Origin: Flemingiibacterium sp045636145
Lineage (GTDB): Bacteria > Bacillota > Clostridia > Oscillospirales > CAG-272
DNA length: 53,544 nucleotides
NCBI GenBank assembly: GCA_045636145.1
Contig: JAZTWV010000003.1
Location: forward strand, 1 to 53,544
Direction: 5' to 3'
In this document: one piece after another, positions 1 through 7,606 of the stretch
How positions within the stretch are numbered: the stretch's first letter is position 1
How the letters are laid out: every line of letters begins with the position of its first letter
Translations under genes and position numbers: made by a program
Notes under the pieces: model-generated
What the model saw: only the letters and a program-made list of their open reading frames with translations
Databases searched by the model: none
Told to the model about the DNA's origin: nothing

Positions 1-291
1 ACTTTTCCTGTGGACAAATGTGGAAAAAAATCTGTTGGTATGTGGATAATTATGTTAATAACATTGAAGTCTATATTTTTACCGTTTTGCTGCTAATAAA
101 GTACACTGTTGAAAAGCTTTATTATAAAAGCTTGAAAATAAGATTTCAACAGTATGTTTGTAATTTATAAACGCCCGAAAAGTCAATTTATAAAGATATA
201 GAAAAGATTAGTTACTTTACTTTTCCACAGAATTAACAACACCCTGTTGAAAACCTGTTTATATCATGTAGAAAACTATTTTATCCCAATA
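1..291. other. oriC: Probable chromosomal origin (oriC), DnaA-box cluster downstream of dnaA
   Basis: This AT-rich gene-free stretch follows the dnaA stop codon. It carries a perfect DnaA box, read as TTATCCACA on the minus strand, at 41-49. Three one-mismatch boxes lie at 10-18 (TTGTCCACA), 19-27 and 221-229 (both TTTTCCACA). Between them, CTGTTGAAA at 106-114 is repeated inverted at 144-152, and an inner inverted repeat AAGCTTT/AAAGCTT spans 114-133; this could be a dnaA terminator or a melting-prone structure. In Bacillus and Clostridia the unwinding site lies in the dnaA-dnaN intergenic region, which this resembles. The origin is cut by the left edge, so its full extent is unknown. The origin role is inferred from boxes and position. 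Confidence 0.75.
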
Positions 292-1776
292 TTAAGAGTC
301 TTTTATCTCTTTTATAAGCTCATTAACATCGGTATCTGTCTGAGTATTTGCTCCAAGCTCCTTTTCAACTGTTTTAAGTGAAGATATAACAGTTGAATGA
401 TCGCGCTTCATGTATTTTCCGATCTGAGGAAGCGACAGATCAGTAAGCTTTCTGATAAGATAGATTGATATATGACGTGCATATGCTATCTCTTTTGTAC
501 GTTTATTACCCTTTATATCATCGACTGTGATTCCGTATTTTTTAGCTACCTTGGCTAAAATACGGTCTATTGTAACCTCAGAGGGTTCTCCGTCAGTCAT
601 AAGATCGGAGAGAGAGTTCTTTGCAAGCTCTACGGTAATTGAAGCACCTGTTAAAACCGAAAGAGCACCAAGCTTCTTTATAGCACCCTCGACCTGTCGG
701 ATATTAGACTTAAGATTCTCTGCAAGGAAGTTAATAACCTCGTTATCAAGAGATATGTTGATGGACGCAGCCTTCTTTTTTATGATAGCCGCACGAAGAT
801 CAGCATCCGGCGGCTGTATATCAGCCTGAATACCCCACTCAAACCGGGTTTTAAGACGGTCCTCAAGTGTTTTAATATCCTTTGCCGGACGGTCAGAGGT
901 GAGAATTATCTGCTTGCGATCCTCATACAGCGCATTGAAGGTATGGAAAAATTCCTCCTGCGTTGAATCTCTGCCTGCTATAAACTGTATGTCGTCAATA
1001 AGGAGCACATCTGCGGTACGGTATTTTTCGCGGAACTGTTCGGTTTTCTTCTTTGCAATACTGTCAATAAGCTGATTTGTAAATTCCTCGCCCTTTACAT
1101 AAACTATTTTTATTTCAGGTCTCGTGGATTTTATGTGATTTACAATTGCGTAAAGAAGATGGGTTTTTCCAAGACCGCTGGGGCCGTGGATAAACAGAGG
1201 ATTATAAGCAAAGGAATCCGGATTATAGCAGGAAGGATCATTTGCCACCGCAACACAGGCCGCGTGAGCAAATTTATTTGACTGTCCTACGATAAAATTA
1301 TCGAATGTATATTCGTTGTATCCGCCAAGATAGTGAGCCATTTTCTGCTTTAACATCTTGTCTCTTACATCCTGTGGAGTATCGTCGGGAATATCATCTC
1401 CGAAATCGTTTCCGAAAGACTGAAGGCGAGGCGGAGTAACTACCCTGTCCGCAAGATTTGTAGGTTCCGGAATGTCATCATCTTTATAGGGCGATTCAGT
1501 AACATACATGGCATACTCATCCGGATTATAGGTTTTATCAATAAGGATGACCTTTACAGAAAAGCCTATTACCTTTTCAAGAGCATCGGAGATAGAATCT
1601 ATGTATTTATTTTTTATTATGATATACTTATAAGGCATATCACATATTATAACAGCCTGAGAATCGCTGACGGAATAGAGGGACAGGCAGGTAAACCACA
1701 GATCTGTGACAGTTTGCCCGTATTTTTTTACAAGCTCTTCAAGAGTGAGCTTCCATATATCTGCAAAGGGCTGCAT
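292..1776 (-). CDS. dnaA: Chromosomal replication initiator protein DnaA
   Basis: DnaA is the AAA+ ATPase that binds DnaA boxes, melts the origin and loads the replicative helicase. The 494-residue product has an N-terminal helicase-interaction domain (about 1-90), a variable acidic linker (about 95-150), the AAA+ core with Walker A GPSGLGKT at 198-205 and Walker B LLIDDIQF, and a C-terminal DNA-binding domain ending in the signature around KRDHSTVISSLKTVEK. I place the start at the ATG at 1776. It has an AAGGAAAGG ribosome binding site, and the upstream in-frame ATGs near 1851 lie at or before the transcription start expected from the promoter at 1854-1882. The gene points away from rpmH, and dnaN is expected to follow beyond the left edge. 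Confidence 0.97.
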   Translation of the reverse strand: MQPFADIWKLTLEELVKKYGQTVTDLWFTCLSLYSVSDSQAVIICDMPYKYIIIKNKYIDSISDALEKVIGFSVKVILIDKTYNPDEYAMYVTESPYKDDDIPEPTNLADRVVTPPRLQSFGNDFGDDIPDDTPQDVRDKMLKQKMAHYLGGYNEYTFDNFIVGQSNKFAHAACVAVANDPSCYNPDSFAYNPLFIHGPSGLGKTHLLYAIVNHIKSTRPEIKIVYVKGEEFTNQLIDSIAKKKTEQFREKYRTADVLLIDDIQFIAGRDSTQEEFFHTFNALYEDRKQIILTSDRPAKDIKTLEDRLKTRFEWGIQADIQPPDADLRAAIIKKKAASINISLDNEVINFLAENLKSNIRQVEGAIKKLGALSVLTGASITVELAKNSLSDLMTDGEPSEVTIDRILAKVAKKYGITVDDIKGNKRTKEIAYARHISIYLIRKLTDLSLPQIGKYMKRDHSTVISSLKTVEKELGANTQTDTDVNELIKEIKDS

Positions 1777-1853
1777 AGGATATTTTTTCCTTTCCTTGTT
1801 TTTTATTTTAGAGGTTTTAATAAAATCATCATATATATAATATACCATCAAAT

Positions 1854-1882
1854 ATTATACCATAAAATCATTAAAATTGCAA
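1854..1882 (-). promoter_or_regulatory. dnaA promoter (sigma-A type)
   Basis: On the minus strand, TTGCAA (1877-1882) is followed after 17 bases by TATAAT (1854-1859). Transcription should begin near 1847, giving a leader of about 70 nucleotides before the dnaA ATG at 1776. No close match to a DnaA box was seen within this promoter. The rest of the 1777-2082 gap holds the rpmH promoter and AT-rich leader sequence. Confidence 0.7.
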
Positions 1883-1955
1883 GTGTTTGGAGCAACTTTG
1901 TTGAGCATATTTTGTTGTTTTTTTTAAATATTCCGAACTTTTTTTAAAAAAGCCC

Positions 1956-1985
1956 TTGACAAATACCACCTTTATTGTGTATAAT
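1956..1985 (+). promoter_or_regulatory. rpmH promoter (sigma-A type)
   Basis: A consensus TTGACA at 1956-1961 is followed after 18 bases by TATAAT at 1980-1985. It points to a start near 1992 and a leader of about 90 nucleotides before rpmH. It diverges from the dnaA promoter, the usual dnaA/rpmH arrangement. Confidence 0.75.
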
Positions 1986-2082
1986 ATTAGGTGATATTGT
2001 GCGAATTTATATTCACTCAAAAATATAAAGCTAATATTCACCGAAAAAGGTGACAGTTTCCTAAGGTTAAGGAGGTGCAACT

Positions 2083-2217
2083 ATGCTTAGAACTTACCAG
2101 CCTAAGAAGCGTCAGAGAAAAGTTGAACACGGCTTCAGAAAGAGAATGAAGACTGCTAACGGCAGAAAGGTACTCAAGAGAAGACGTGCAAAAGGCAGAA
2201 AGAGACTCACTTATTAA
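2083..2217 (+). CDS. rpmH: 50S ribosomal protein L34
   Basis: This 44-residue, very basic protein begins MLRTYQPKKRQR and ends in an Arg/Lys-rich stretch finishing RKRLTY, which fits L34 in both length and sequence (44 residues is standard). L34 is a small structural protein of the large ribosomal subunit. The ATG follows a strong ribosome binding site, AAGGAGGTG, at about 2069-2076, and the sigma-A promoter at 1956-1985 drives it. It is separated from rnpA by about 190 bases containing two hairpins that may set the ratio of L34 to RNase P protein. Identification is near certain despite the short length. Confidence 0.96.
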   Translation: MLRTYQPKKRQRKVEHGFRKRMKTANGRKVLKRRRAKGRKRLTY

Positions 2218-2249
2218 TTCTCTTTTGTCAATGTGTGTATGCAAACAGA

Positions 2250-2350
2250 AATACAACCCGGCGATTACCGGGTTGTATTGAAGTATGCCGCTTTGAGACT
2301 TACTAACAGTAAACCGCCGAAGTTGTCGGGAAATACCCGTATTTCGGGGG
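2250..2350 (+). terminator. Hairpins between rpmH and rnpA, possible attenuator
   Basis: An 11-bp perfect stem, ATACAACCCGG (2251-2261) with CCGGGTTGTAT (2268-2278), lies 33 bases after the rpmH stop but has no T-run on the plus strand. A second, smaller inverted repeat, GAAATA/TATTTC at 2330-2345, is followed by GGGGGTTTTT. Together they could partially end rpmH transcripts or process the message before rnpA. Function is inferred from structure only. Confidence 0.45.
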
Positions 2351-2410
2351 TTTTTATTGTATTTACCAAATTGTCGGATCTGTAAACTTGATTTTTAAGG
2401 ATTAGAGAAA

Positions 2411-2785
2411 ATGAAGCTGCGTGCAATAAGAGAAAATCATCTCTATTCAAAAGCATATTCAAAAGGTAATAAATATGTGGGACATAACATTGTCGTGTAT
2501 GTCCTAAAGGATTACGCGGCTAAAAGACTTGCAAATGCAAATCCGCAAAAAGAGAAGATCAACCGAGTTGGGATAACAGTAACAAAGAAGCTTGGCGGAG
2601 CGGTGGCAAGAAACCGCGCAAAGCGTATTATTCGCGAAGGCTACAGGCTGTGCGATAAAAAGACACCTATAAAACGAGGATTTCTTATAGTTATTGTTGC
2701 AAGAGGCGGAATATTGAGAGCAGGAGCTAAAGATATAGAAAATGAGCTTACCGCGGCTTTCAGGAAGCTTTCTATGAATGTGTAA
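2411..2785 (+). CDS. rnpA: Ribonuclease P protein component
   Basis: RnpA is the protein subunit of RNase P, which helps the catalytic RNA remove 5' leaders from precursor tRNAs. The 124-residue basic product has the family signature around residues 65-80 (AVARNRAKRIIREGYR, the RNR motif) and the expected start MKLRAIRENHLYSKAY. Length is typical (110-130). It follows rpmH and overlaps the start of yidD by one base (TAATG), implying translational coupling with yidD. Confidence 0.96.
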   Translation: MKLRAIRENHLYSKAYSKGNKYVGHNIVVYVLKDYAAKRLANANPQKEKINRVGITVTKKLGGAVARNRAKRIIREGYRLCDKKTPIKRGFLIVIVARGGILRAGAKDIENELTAAFRKLSMNV

Positions 2786-3006
2786 TGAATTATTTACCCA
2801 TACTTATTATAAAATTTTACCGGAAATTTATATCTCCCATAAAAAAACCCTGTTGCAGATTCACACCCACCTGCTCGCAATACGCCCTTGAAGCCTTTGA
2901 AAAAAGAGGATTTTTTGTTGGGTTATTTCTGACAGTATGGCGTATTGTCAGATGCAATCCGTTCTGCAAGGGCGGATATGATCCGGTTCCCGAAAAACGA
3001 AAATAA
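2785..3006 (+). CDS. yidD: Membrane protein insertion efficiency factor YidD
   Basis: YidD is a small membrane-associated protein that aids YidC-dependent membrane protein insertion. The 73-residue product has the hallmark cysteine-containing segment CCRFTPTCSQYALEAF at about 23-38, the later motif RIVRCNPFCKGGYDPVP, and an amphipathic N-terminus. The start codon overlaps the rnpA stop by one base. Its place between rnpA and yidC is the standard order, consistent with its role. Confidence 0.96.
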   Translation: MNYLPILIIKFYRKFISPIKKPCCRFTPTCSQYALEAFEKRGFFVGLFLTVWRIVRCNPFCKGGYDPVPEKRK

Positions 3007-3039
3007 TTACTTGAAAATTACAGGAAAGGTACAACCGAA

Positions 3040-4179
3040 ATGTTTGATATTATAAACGTACCGCTTGGCTGGATAATAAAGGTTTGTTACGAACTTACTA
3101 ATAATTATGCTATTGCCTTGCTTCTTTTTGCGCTGGTTCTTCAGATAGTGCTTTTGCCTTTTGGCATAAAGCAGCAGAAGAATTCCGTAAAACAGGCGAA
3201 GCTCAGACCGAAAGAGCAGGCTATAAGAAATAAGTACAAGGGCCGCAACGATAAAGCAACTCAGCAGAAAATGCAGAACGAGATAATGGAGCTTTATCAG
3301 CGTGAAAACTTCAATCCCATGGGCGGATGTTTGCCTCTGCTTATTCAGATGCCCATACTTTTTGCACTTTACAATGTTGTTGTAAGTCCGCTCAAATATA
3401 TATGCGGCTTCGGTGCGGATGTAATAAAGGGATTCCAGAAAACTATATACGACTTTATGTCCGCTTCCTCAATGGAAGGCTTCGAAATGTTCGCTGCTGA
3501 AAGGACTGTCCGTGAGATCGACATCGTAACAAAGATGCGTGAATTCATGGCAAGCGGCGTTGAATTTATAGGCGAGGGCGGCGAGGCTATTTCAGCAGAA
3601 GTGCTTCCCAATTTCAATCTTTGGGGAGATTTTATGGATCTTTCAAAGATTCCCAGCTTCAACTCCATCGGAACAGAGGCAGGCTGGCTTCTCCTTATTC
3701 CGCTCTTTACCCTTATAGTAACTCTTGCAAGCACATTTATAACCCGCAAATTTACCTATCAGCCGAATCCCGAAGCTCAGAACGATCCTTCAATGAAGAT
3801 CATGATGTTCTCCATGCCGGCACTTTCCGTTTATATCACATTTACTATCTCCGCGGCTGTAGGTCTTTACTGGATATTCAGAAATATTCTCACAACAATT
3901 CAGCAGATAGTTCTTGCAAAGGCTATTCCGATACCTCATTTTACCGATGCAGACTTGAAGGCGGCAGAGAAAGAGCTTAATATAAAGCCTAAGAAGGAAA
4001 AGAAGCAGGTACGTTCACTTCATCGTATAGATGAGGAGGACTACGAGCCGGAGCAGACAGAAAAAAAGGACAGCAAGCCCCAGCTTAAAGAGGGTGCAGA
4101 CAAAAAAGACGCTCCAAAGCTTAAGGATGAGAGCGACCGCCATATAGATGACGGCGAGAAATCCGAGGGCAAAGAATAA
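3040..4179 (+). CDS. yidC: Membrane protein insertase YidC/SpoIIIJ/OxaA
   Basis: YidC inserts and folds membrane proteins, alone or with SecYEG. The 379-residue product has a first hydrophobic segment (about 20-45), the charged cytoplasmic hairpin loop (about 45-90, rich in K, Q and R), the family motif NPMGGCLPLLIQMPILFALY near 90-110, a poorly conserved outer loop (about 125-205), further transmembrane segments near 210-235 and 260-300, and a long charged C-terminal tail (about 310-379). Unlike SpoIIIJ it does not show an obvious lipobox at the start. Acidic/basic C-terminal tails are common in Clostridia. It sits between yidD and jag as usual, and may be the only YidC, serving vegetative growth and sporulation. 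Confidence 0.95.
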   Translation: MFDIINVPLGWIIKVCYELTNNYAIALLLFALVLQIVLLPFGIKQQKNSVKQAKLRPKEQAIRNKYKGRNDKATQQKMQNEIMELYQRENFNPMGGCLPLLIQMPILFALYNVVVSPLKYICGFGADVIKGFQKTIYDFMSASSMEGFEMFAAERTVREIDIVTKMREFMASGVEFIGEGGEAISAEVLPNFNLWGDFMDLSKIPSFNSIGTEAGWLLLIPLFTLIVTLASTFITRKFTYQPNPEAQNDPSMKIMMFSMPALSVYITFTISAAVGLYWIFRNILTTIQQIVLAKAIPIPHFTDADLKAAEKELNIKPKKEKKQVRSLHRIDEEDYEPEQTEKKDSKPQLKEGADKKDAPKLKDESDRHIDDGEKSEGKE

Positions 4180-4227
4180 ATAATAAAAAAGTAAAAAATC
4201 TTATTAGGAAAGGGATGAAAAACTGCT

Positions 4228-5169
4228 GTGAAACAGGAAGTAATATTTACCGGCAAAACAGTTGAGCTTGCAATATCGCAGGCGGCAGAGGAGCTGGGAA
4301 TTGAAAAAGATCAGCTTGCATATGAAGTCATAGAGCAGGAAAAATCCGGTTTTCTCGGAATTGGCGGAACTCCTGCTAAAATCAAGGTTCAGAGAACTAT
4401 TGCCGGCGAGATAGTTGCAAAAGAATTTATAGACACCCTGCTTTCCGATATGGAAATAACCGCAGAGGTCAGTATGACCGCATCAAAGAAAAGCGACAGA
4501 GAAATAAGCATAGTAGGTGAGGAAGCAGGTGTTCTTATAGGACATCACGGAGACACACTTGAAGCGCTTCAGTATCTTACCAATCTTGCCGCAAACAAGA
4601 GGGAAGAGGACGAATCCCGTGACTATGTGCACATAACCGTTGATGTAGAGAATTACCGTGCAAAGCGCGAAGCTACACTCCGCACCCTCGCACGCAGAAT
4701 GGCGGCTAAGGTGGCTAAGACCGGCAAGAGCGTAATGCTTGAGCCTATGTCTCCCTACGAGCGCCGCATAATTCACTCCGAGATTCAGGGAATCGAGGGC
4801 GTATCCACCAACTCCGTTGGAGTTGACAGCGGACGCAGGGTAGTTATCTATCTTGAAAGCGCAGGATTCAGCGTACCTACACGTAAAGGCGACGGGAGAG
4901 GCGACAGATCCTCTAAGCGCTCTGACAGACGTTCAGACAGACGCCGCGACGGTGCAAGAGCATCTTCCAAGAGCGAAAACAAGAAGCCGGCGGCACCTAT
5001 GTATGACGACGGCGAAAAGATGAGTGCGGAGGAATTGTCCGATCTCATATCGACCTACGGCTCTAAAGAAAAATCGGCAAGAGAGCCTCAGAAGAAATTT
5101 AAAGACTTCGACGAGTACATAAACAGCATCCTTGGCGACACCTCATCCGAGGGCGATGCCGATAACTAA
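4228..5169 (+). CDS. jag: RNA-binding protein Jag/KhpB (Jag-N, KH and R3H domains)
   Basis: The product is a cytoplasmic RNA-binding protein linked in Firmicutes to cell-shape control and often paired with KhpA. In this 313-residue protein residues 1-50 form the Jag-N domain (with GFLGIGGTPAKI), about 75-150 the KH domain (GVLIGHHGDTLEALQYL is the GxxG region), and about 150-212 the R3H domain, with the Arg..His pair in SPYERRIIHSEIQ. A highly charged Arg/Ser/Asp-rich tail follows (about 220-313), longer than in Bacillus Jag. The start is a GTG at 4228 preceded by AGGAAAGGGA. A perfect hairpin terminator follows the stop. Confidence 0.93.
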   Translation: MKQEVIFTGKTVELAISQAAEELGIEKDQLAYEVIEQEKSGFLGIGGTPAKIKVQRTIAGEIVAKEFIDTLLSDMEITAEVSMTASKKSDREISIVGEEAGVLIGHHGDTLEALQYLTNLAANKREEDESRDYVHITVDVENYRAKREATLRTLARRMAAKVAKTGKSVMLEPMSPYERRIIHSEIQGIEGVSTNSVGVDSGRRVVIYLESAGFSVPTRKGDGRGDRSSKRSDRRSDRRRDGARASSKSENKKPAAPMYDDGEKMSAEELSDLISTYGSKEKSAREPQKKFKDFDEYINSILGDTSSEGDADN

Positions 5170-5175
5170 ACAGAT

Positions 5176-5212
5176 AAAATTATCGCATCGGAGAACCCGA
5201 TGCGATAATTTT
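5176..5212 (+). terminator. Strong hairpin between jag and mnmE
   Basis: A perfect 16-bp stem (5176-5191 with 5197-5212) has a 5-base loop and ends in TTTT. It begins 7 bases after the jag stop and closes 20 bases before the mnmE start, so it likely limits transcription passing from rpmH-jag into mnmE. Confidence 0.75.
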
Positions 5213-5232
5213 GATTTTGGAGGTAAGGGCAT

Positions 5233-6624
5233 ATGATAAACGATACAATAGCCGCTGTTTCCACCGCTTACGGGCGAGGCGGAATTGCGGTTATACGCAT
5301 ATCCGGTGAGGGTGCACATAAGATTGCCGATATGATGTTCCGTCCGGCAAGCGGCAAGAGAATAACCGAAATAAAACCGAATGAATGTGTGTACGGCGAC
5401 ATTATAAAGGGCGGTGTGCGCATTGATGACGGTATGTGCACAGTATTTTCTGCCCCTCACTCATATACCGGCGAGGATATTGCGGAAATAAGCTGTCATG
5501 GCGGAATTATAGTCACAGAAAAGGTGCTGGAGGCGGCATTCGAATGCGGTGCACGTCAGGCAGGTGCCGGAGAATTTACACGCCGCGCATTTATAAACGG
5601 TAAGCTGTCCCTTTCCCAGGCAGAGGCTGTTGGAATGCTGATAGATGCCGAAAGTGAAGAACAGATGTGGCTTGCGTCCTCACAGGAAAAGGGAACAATG
5701 ACACGCAGAGTGGACAGCCTTTATGAGAAGCTTAAGACTATCGTAACCGGAGTATACGCAAATGTGGATTTTCCGGATGAAGATTTGGCTGAGCTTTCGG
5801 AATCCGAGGTTTTAGAGGAGCTTTACTCCATAGAAAAGGAATTATGCGACCTTAAATCCTCCTACCGCGTAGGAAAAGCGGTCTGTGAGGGCATTAAAAC
5901 TGTCATAGTAGGAAAGCCCAACACGGGTAAATCATCTCTTTTAAACCGTCTTTTAGGGCGCGAGAGAGCTATTGTCACCGACATTGCCGGAACTACCCGT
6001 GATACCATAGAGGAAAGCATCGTATGCGGCAGGGTGATGCTCCGTCTTTGCGACACGGCAGGAATACGTGAATCAAAGGATGCAGTTGAGCGGATCGGCG
6101 TTGAAAGATCGATTAAAATGATGGAAGAAGCCGAGCTTATCCTTGTGGTATTTGATCTGTCTCGTAAAATGGACGGTGAAGATGAGGATATAATAAAAAA
6201 GCTGAACCCCATCGACTGTCCTAAGATTGCTGTTCTCAACAAAAGCGATCGGGAGACTGAATTTGATAAAAATTTCCTTTCAGAATGCGGTTTTACACAG
6301 ATTGTTGAAATATCCGCCGCAGCGGAAGATGATGCTGTAAGCGGCGTTAAAAACCTTAAAGAAATAATCGAAAAACTGTATATAGACGGTGAAATAGATT
6401 ACAACAGCTATGCCGTCATTACAAATGCAAGGCAGAATGCATCGGTAACACGTGCGCTTGACTATGTTAAGAATGCCATCGTGACACTTAAACAGGGAGA
6501 CACCTCCGACATGGCAGGCTTTGATCTTGAAGCGGCACTTTCAGAGCTGTCTGAGCTTGACGGCCGAAGAGTTACGGAAGAAATCGTAGACGGAATTTTC
6601 CACCGCTTCTGTGTAGGAAAATAA
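5233..6624 (+). CDS. mnmE: tRNA modification GTPase MnmE
   Basis: MnmE works with MnmG to build the aminomethyl or carboxymethylaminomethyl group on wobble uridine 34 of certain tRNAs. The 463-residue product has the N-terminal folate-binding domain (about 1-120, start DTIAAVSTAYGRGGIAVIRI), a helical domain, and an inserted G domain with G1 GKPNTGKSS, a TTRDT G2 loop, DTAG and NKSD. It ends in FCVGK, the C-terminal Cys motif (usually FCIGK). The ATG follows GGAGG. Its partner mnmG lies about 8 kb away on the opposite strand here rather than directly downstream as in Bacillus. Confidence 0.97.
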   Translation: MINDTIAAVSTAYGRGGIAVIRISGEGAHKIADMMFRPASGKRITEIKPNECVYGDIIKGGVRIDDGMCTVFSAPHSYTGEDIAEISCHGGIIVTEKVLEAAFECGARQAGAGEFTRRAFINGKLSLSQAEAVGMLIDAESEEQMWLASSQEKGTMTRRVDSLYEKLKTIVTGVYANVDFPDEDLAELSESEVLEELYSIEKELCDLKSSYRVGKAVCEGIKTVIVGKPNTGKSSLLNRLLGRERAIVTDIAGTTRDTIEESIVCGRVMLRLCDTAGIRESKDAVERIGVERSIKMMEEAELILVVFDLSRKMDGEDEDIIKKLNPIDCPKIAVLNKSDRETEFDKNFLSECGFTQIVEISAAAEDDAVSGVKNLKEIIEKLYIDGEIDYNSYAVITNARQNASVTRALDYVKNAIVTLKQGDTSDMAGFDLEAALSELSELDGRRVTEEIVDGIFHRFCVGK

Positions 6625-6625
6625 A

Positions 6626-6661
6626 AAAGAGGCTGTCAAGCTTCGCAAAAACAGCCTCTTT
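6626..6661. terminator. Bidirectional terminator between mnmE and the 164-residue gene
   Basis: An 11-bp stem, AAAGAGGCTGT (6626-6636) with ACAGCCTCTTT (6651-6661), lies between two convergent genes. On the minus strand it runs into a T-rich stretch, so it fits best as terminator of the minus-strand gene, and it could also serve mnmE. Confidence 0.75.
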
Positions 6662-6665
6662 GGTG

Positions 6666-7160
6666 TTACTTTTTGCCTGAGAAAAGAGCGAAAAGGAGAG
6701 CGGCAACAGCGGCAATTATAACTACCGCTATAACGATTCCCCATACACTCATACTGCCTGTTACTTCTTCTACCGCATTTTCACCATCGGTAACTACGTT
6801 GTCAACCGCAGACTCAACAGGGGACTTTGATGTGTTTTTACCGTTTTCCCTTGAATTATCACCGTTTGTAGTGTTTTCATCGGCAAATTCACCTGTGCCG
6901 GAGTTTTCATCAATAAAGCCGTCTGTACCGCTGTCAATGTTTCCGTCATTTCCGGCTGTGCCACCACCCATCATTCCGTTGTTACCGGATGAGCTGTTAC
7001 CGGTATTGGAATCGGCGTTGGTATTACTTGAATTGTTGCTTCCGTCTCTTGCAATTCCGGCGCTGAATCCCATTGCGGATGCTGATACAGTCATAATAGA
7101 AAAGATAACGGCAATAGATGCGGCGCATAAAATAAGCTTTCTGCATAATGAATTTTTCAT
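6666..7160 (-). CDS. Predicted secreted, membrane-anchored low-complexity protein
   Basis: I do not recognise this 164-residue protein. It has a clear signal peptide (MKNSLCRK then a hydrophobic core, ending near SASA at about 28). A long Asn/Gly/Ser/Asp/Glu-rich linker follows (about 35-110). At the C-terminus is one transmembrane segment (about 138-158) followed by SGKK. This resembles a surface stalk held by a C-terminal anchor, with the basic tail left in the cytoplasm, but there is no LPXTG sorting motif. An AAAGGA ribosome binding site precedes the ATG, and a terminator follows. It stands alone, convergent to mnmE and divergent from the RNHCP gene. Cell-surface location is inferred. Confidence 0.75.
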   Translation of the reverse strand: MKNSLCRKLILCAASIAVIFSIMTVSASAMGFSAGIARDGSNNSSNTNADSNTGNSSSGNNGMMGGGTAGNDGNIDSGTDGFIDENSGTGEFADENTTNGDNSRENGKNTSKSPVESAVDNVVTDGENAVEEVTGSMSVWGIVIAVVIIAAVAALLFALFSGKK

Positions 7161-7243
7161 TTTAAAACAATCCTTTCTTTATGCTTCGGACTTATTATCT
7201 CACGGGACAATAAAAATATTCAAAAAATTGAGGATAAACTAAC

Positions 7244-7573
7244 ATGGTAGAAAAAAGATTTCAAAAAAATGACAGTGGATTTATATGTAAAAATTGCGGA
7301 TTCGAGGTGAAGCCGCTTGGTGTAACATCCCGCGATCACTGTCCGAAGTGCCTGTGCTCTATTCACATAGACATAAATCCCGGAGACAGAGCAAACGACT
7401 GTCTTGGAATGCTCACACCCGTACAGGTGCTTCCCGATCCCAAAAAGGGATATATAATAGTTTACCGCTGTGAAAAATGCGGCGCGACTGTGAGAAACAA
7501 AGCGGCGTATCCTGCCAAGGTTCAGCCGGACGATATAAACCTGCTTATAAAGCTTACAGCAGGAAAAATGTAA
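7244..7573 (+). CDS. RNHCP domain protein (zinc-ribbon type)
   Basis: This 109-residue cytoplasmic protein matches the RNHCP family, named for its RNHCP-like motif, here SRDHCPKCLCSIHID at about 29-43. Three cysteine pairs are visible: CKNC near 16-19, CPKC near 33-36 and CEKC near 78-81. This suggests one or two zinc ribbons. The family is widespread in bacteria and its function is unknown; nucleic-acid binding is a guess from the zinc-ribbon look. It is the only plus-strand gene between 6.6 and 27.4 kb and has its own strong terminator. Confidence 0.85.
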   Translation: MVEKRFQKNDSGFICKNCGFEVKPLGVTSRDHCPKCLCSIHIDINPGDRANDCLGMLTPVQVLPDPKKGYIIVYRCEKCGATVRNKAAYPAKVQPDDINLLIKLTAGKM

Positions 7574-7606
7574 AAAATCTCGCCTCCAAAAGAGGCGAGA
7601 TTTTTT
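7572..7606. terminator. Bidirectional terminator
   Basis: A perfect 15-bp stem (7572-7586 with 7592-7606) with a CAAAA loop has a T6 run on both strands. It overlaps the 3' ends of the convergent RNHCP and MORN-repeat genes and should terminate both. Confidence 0.9.
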
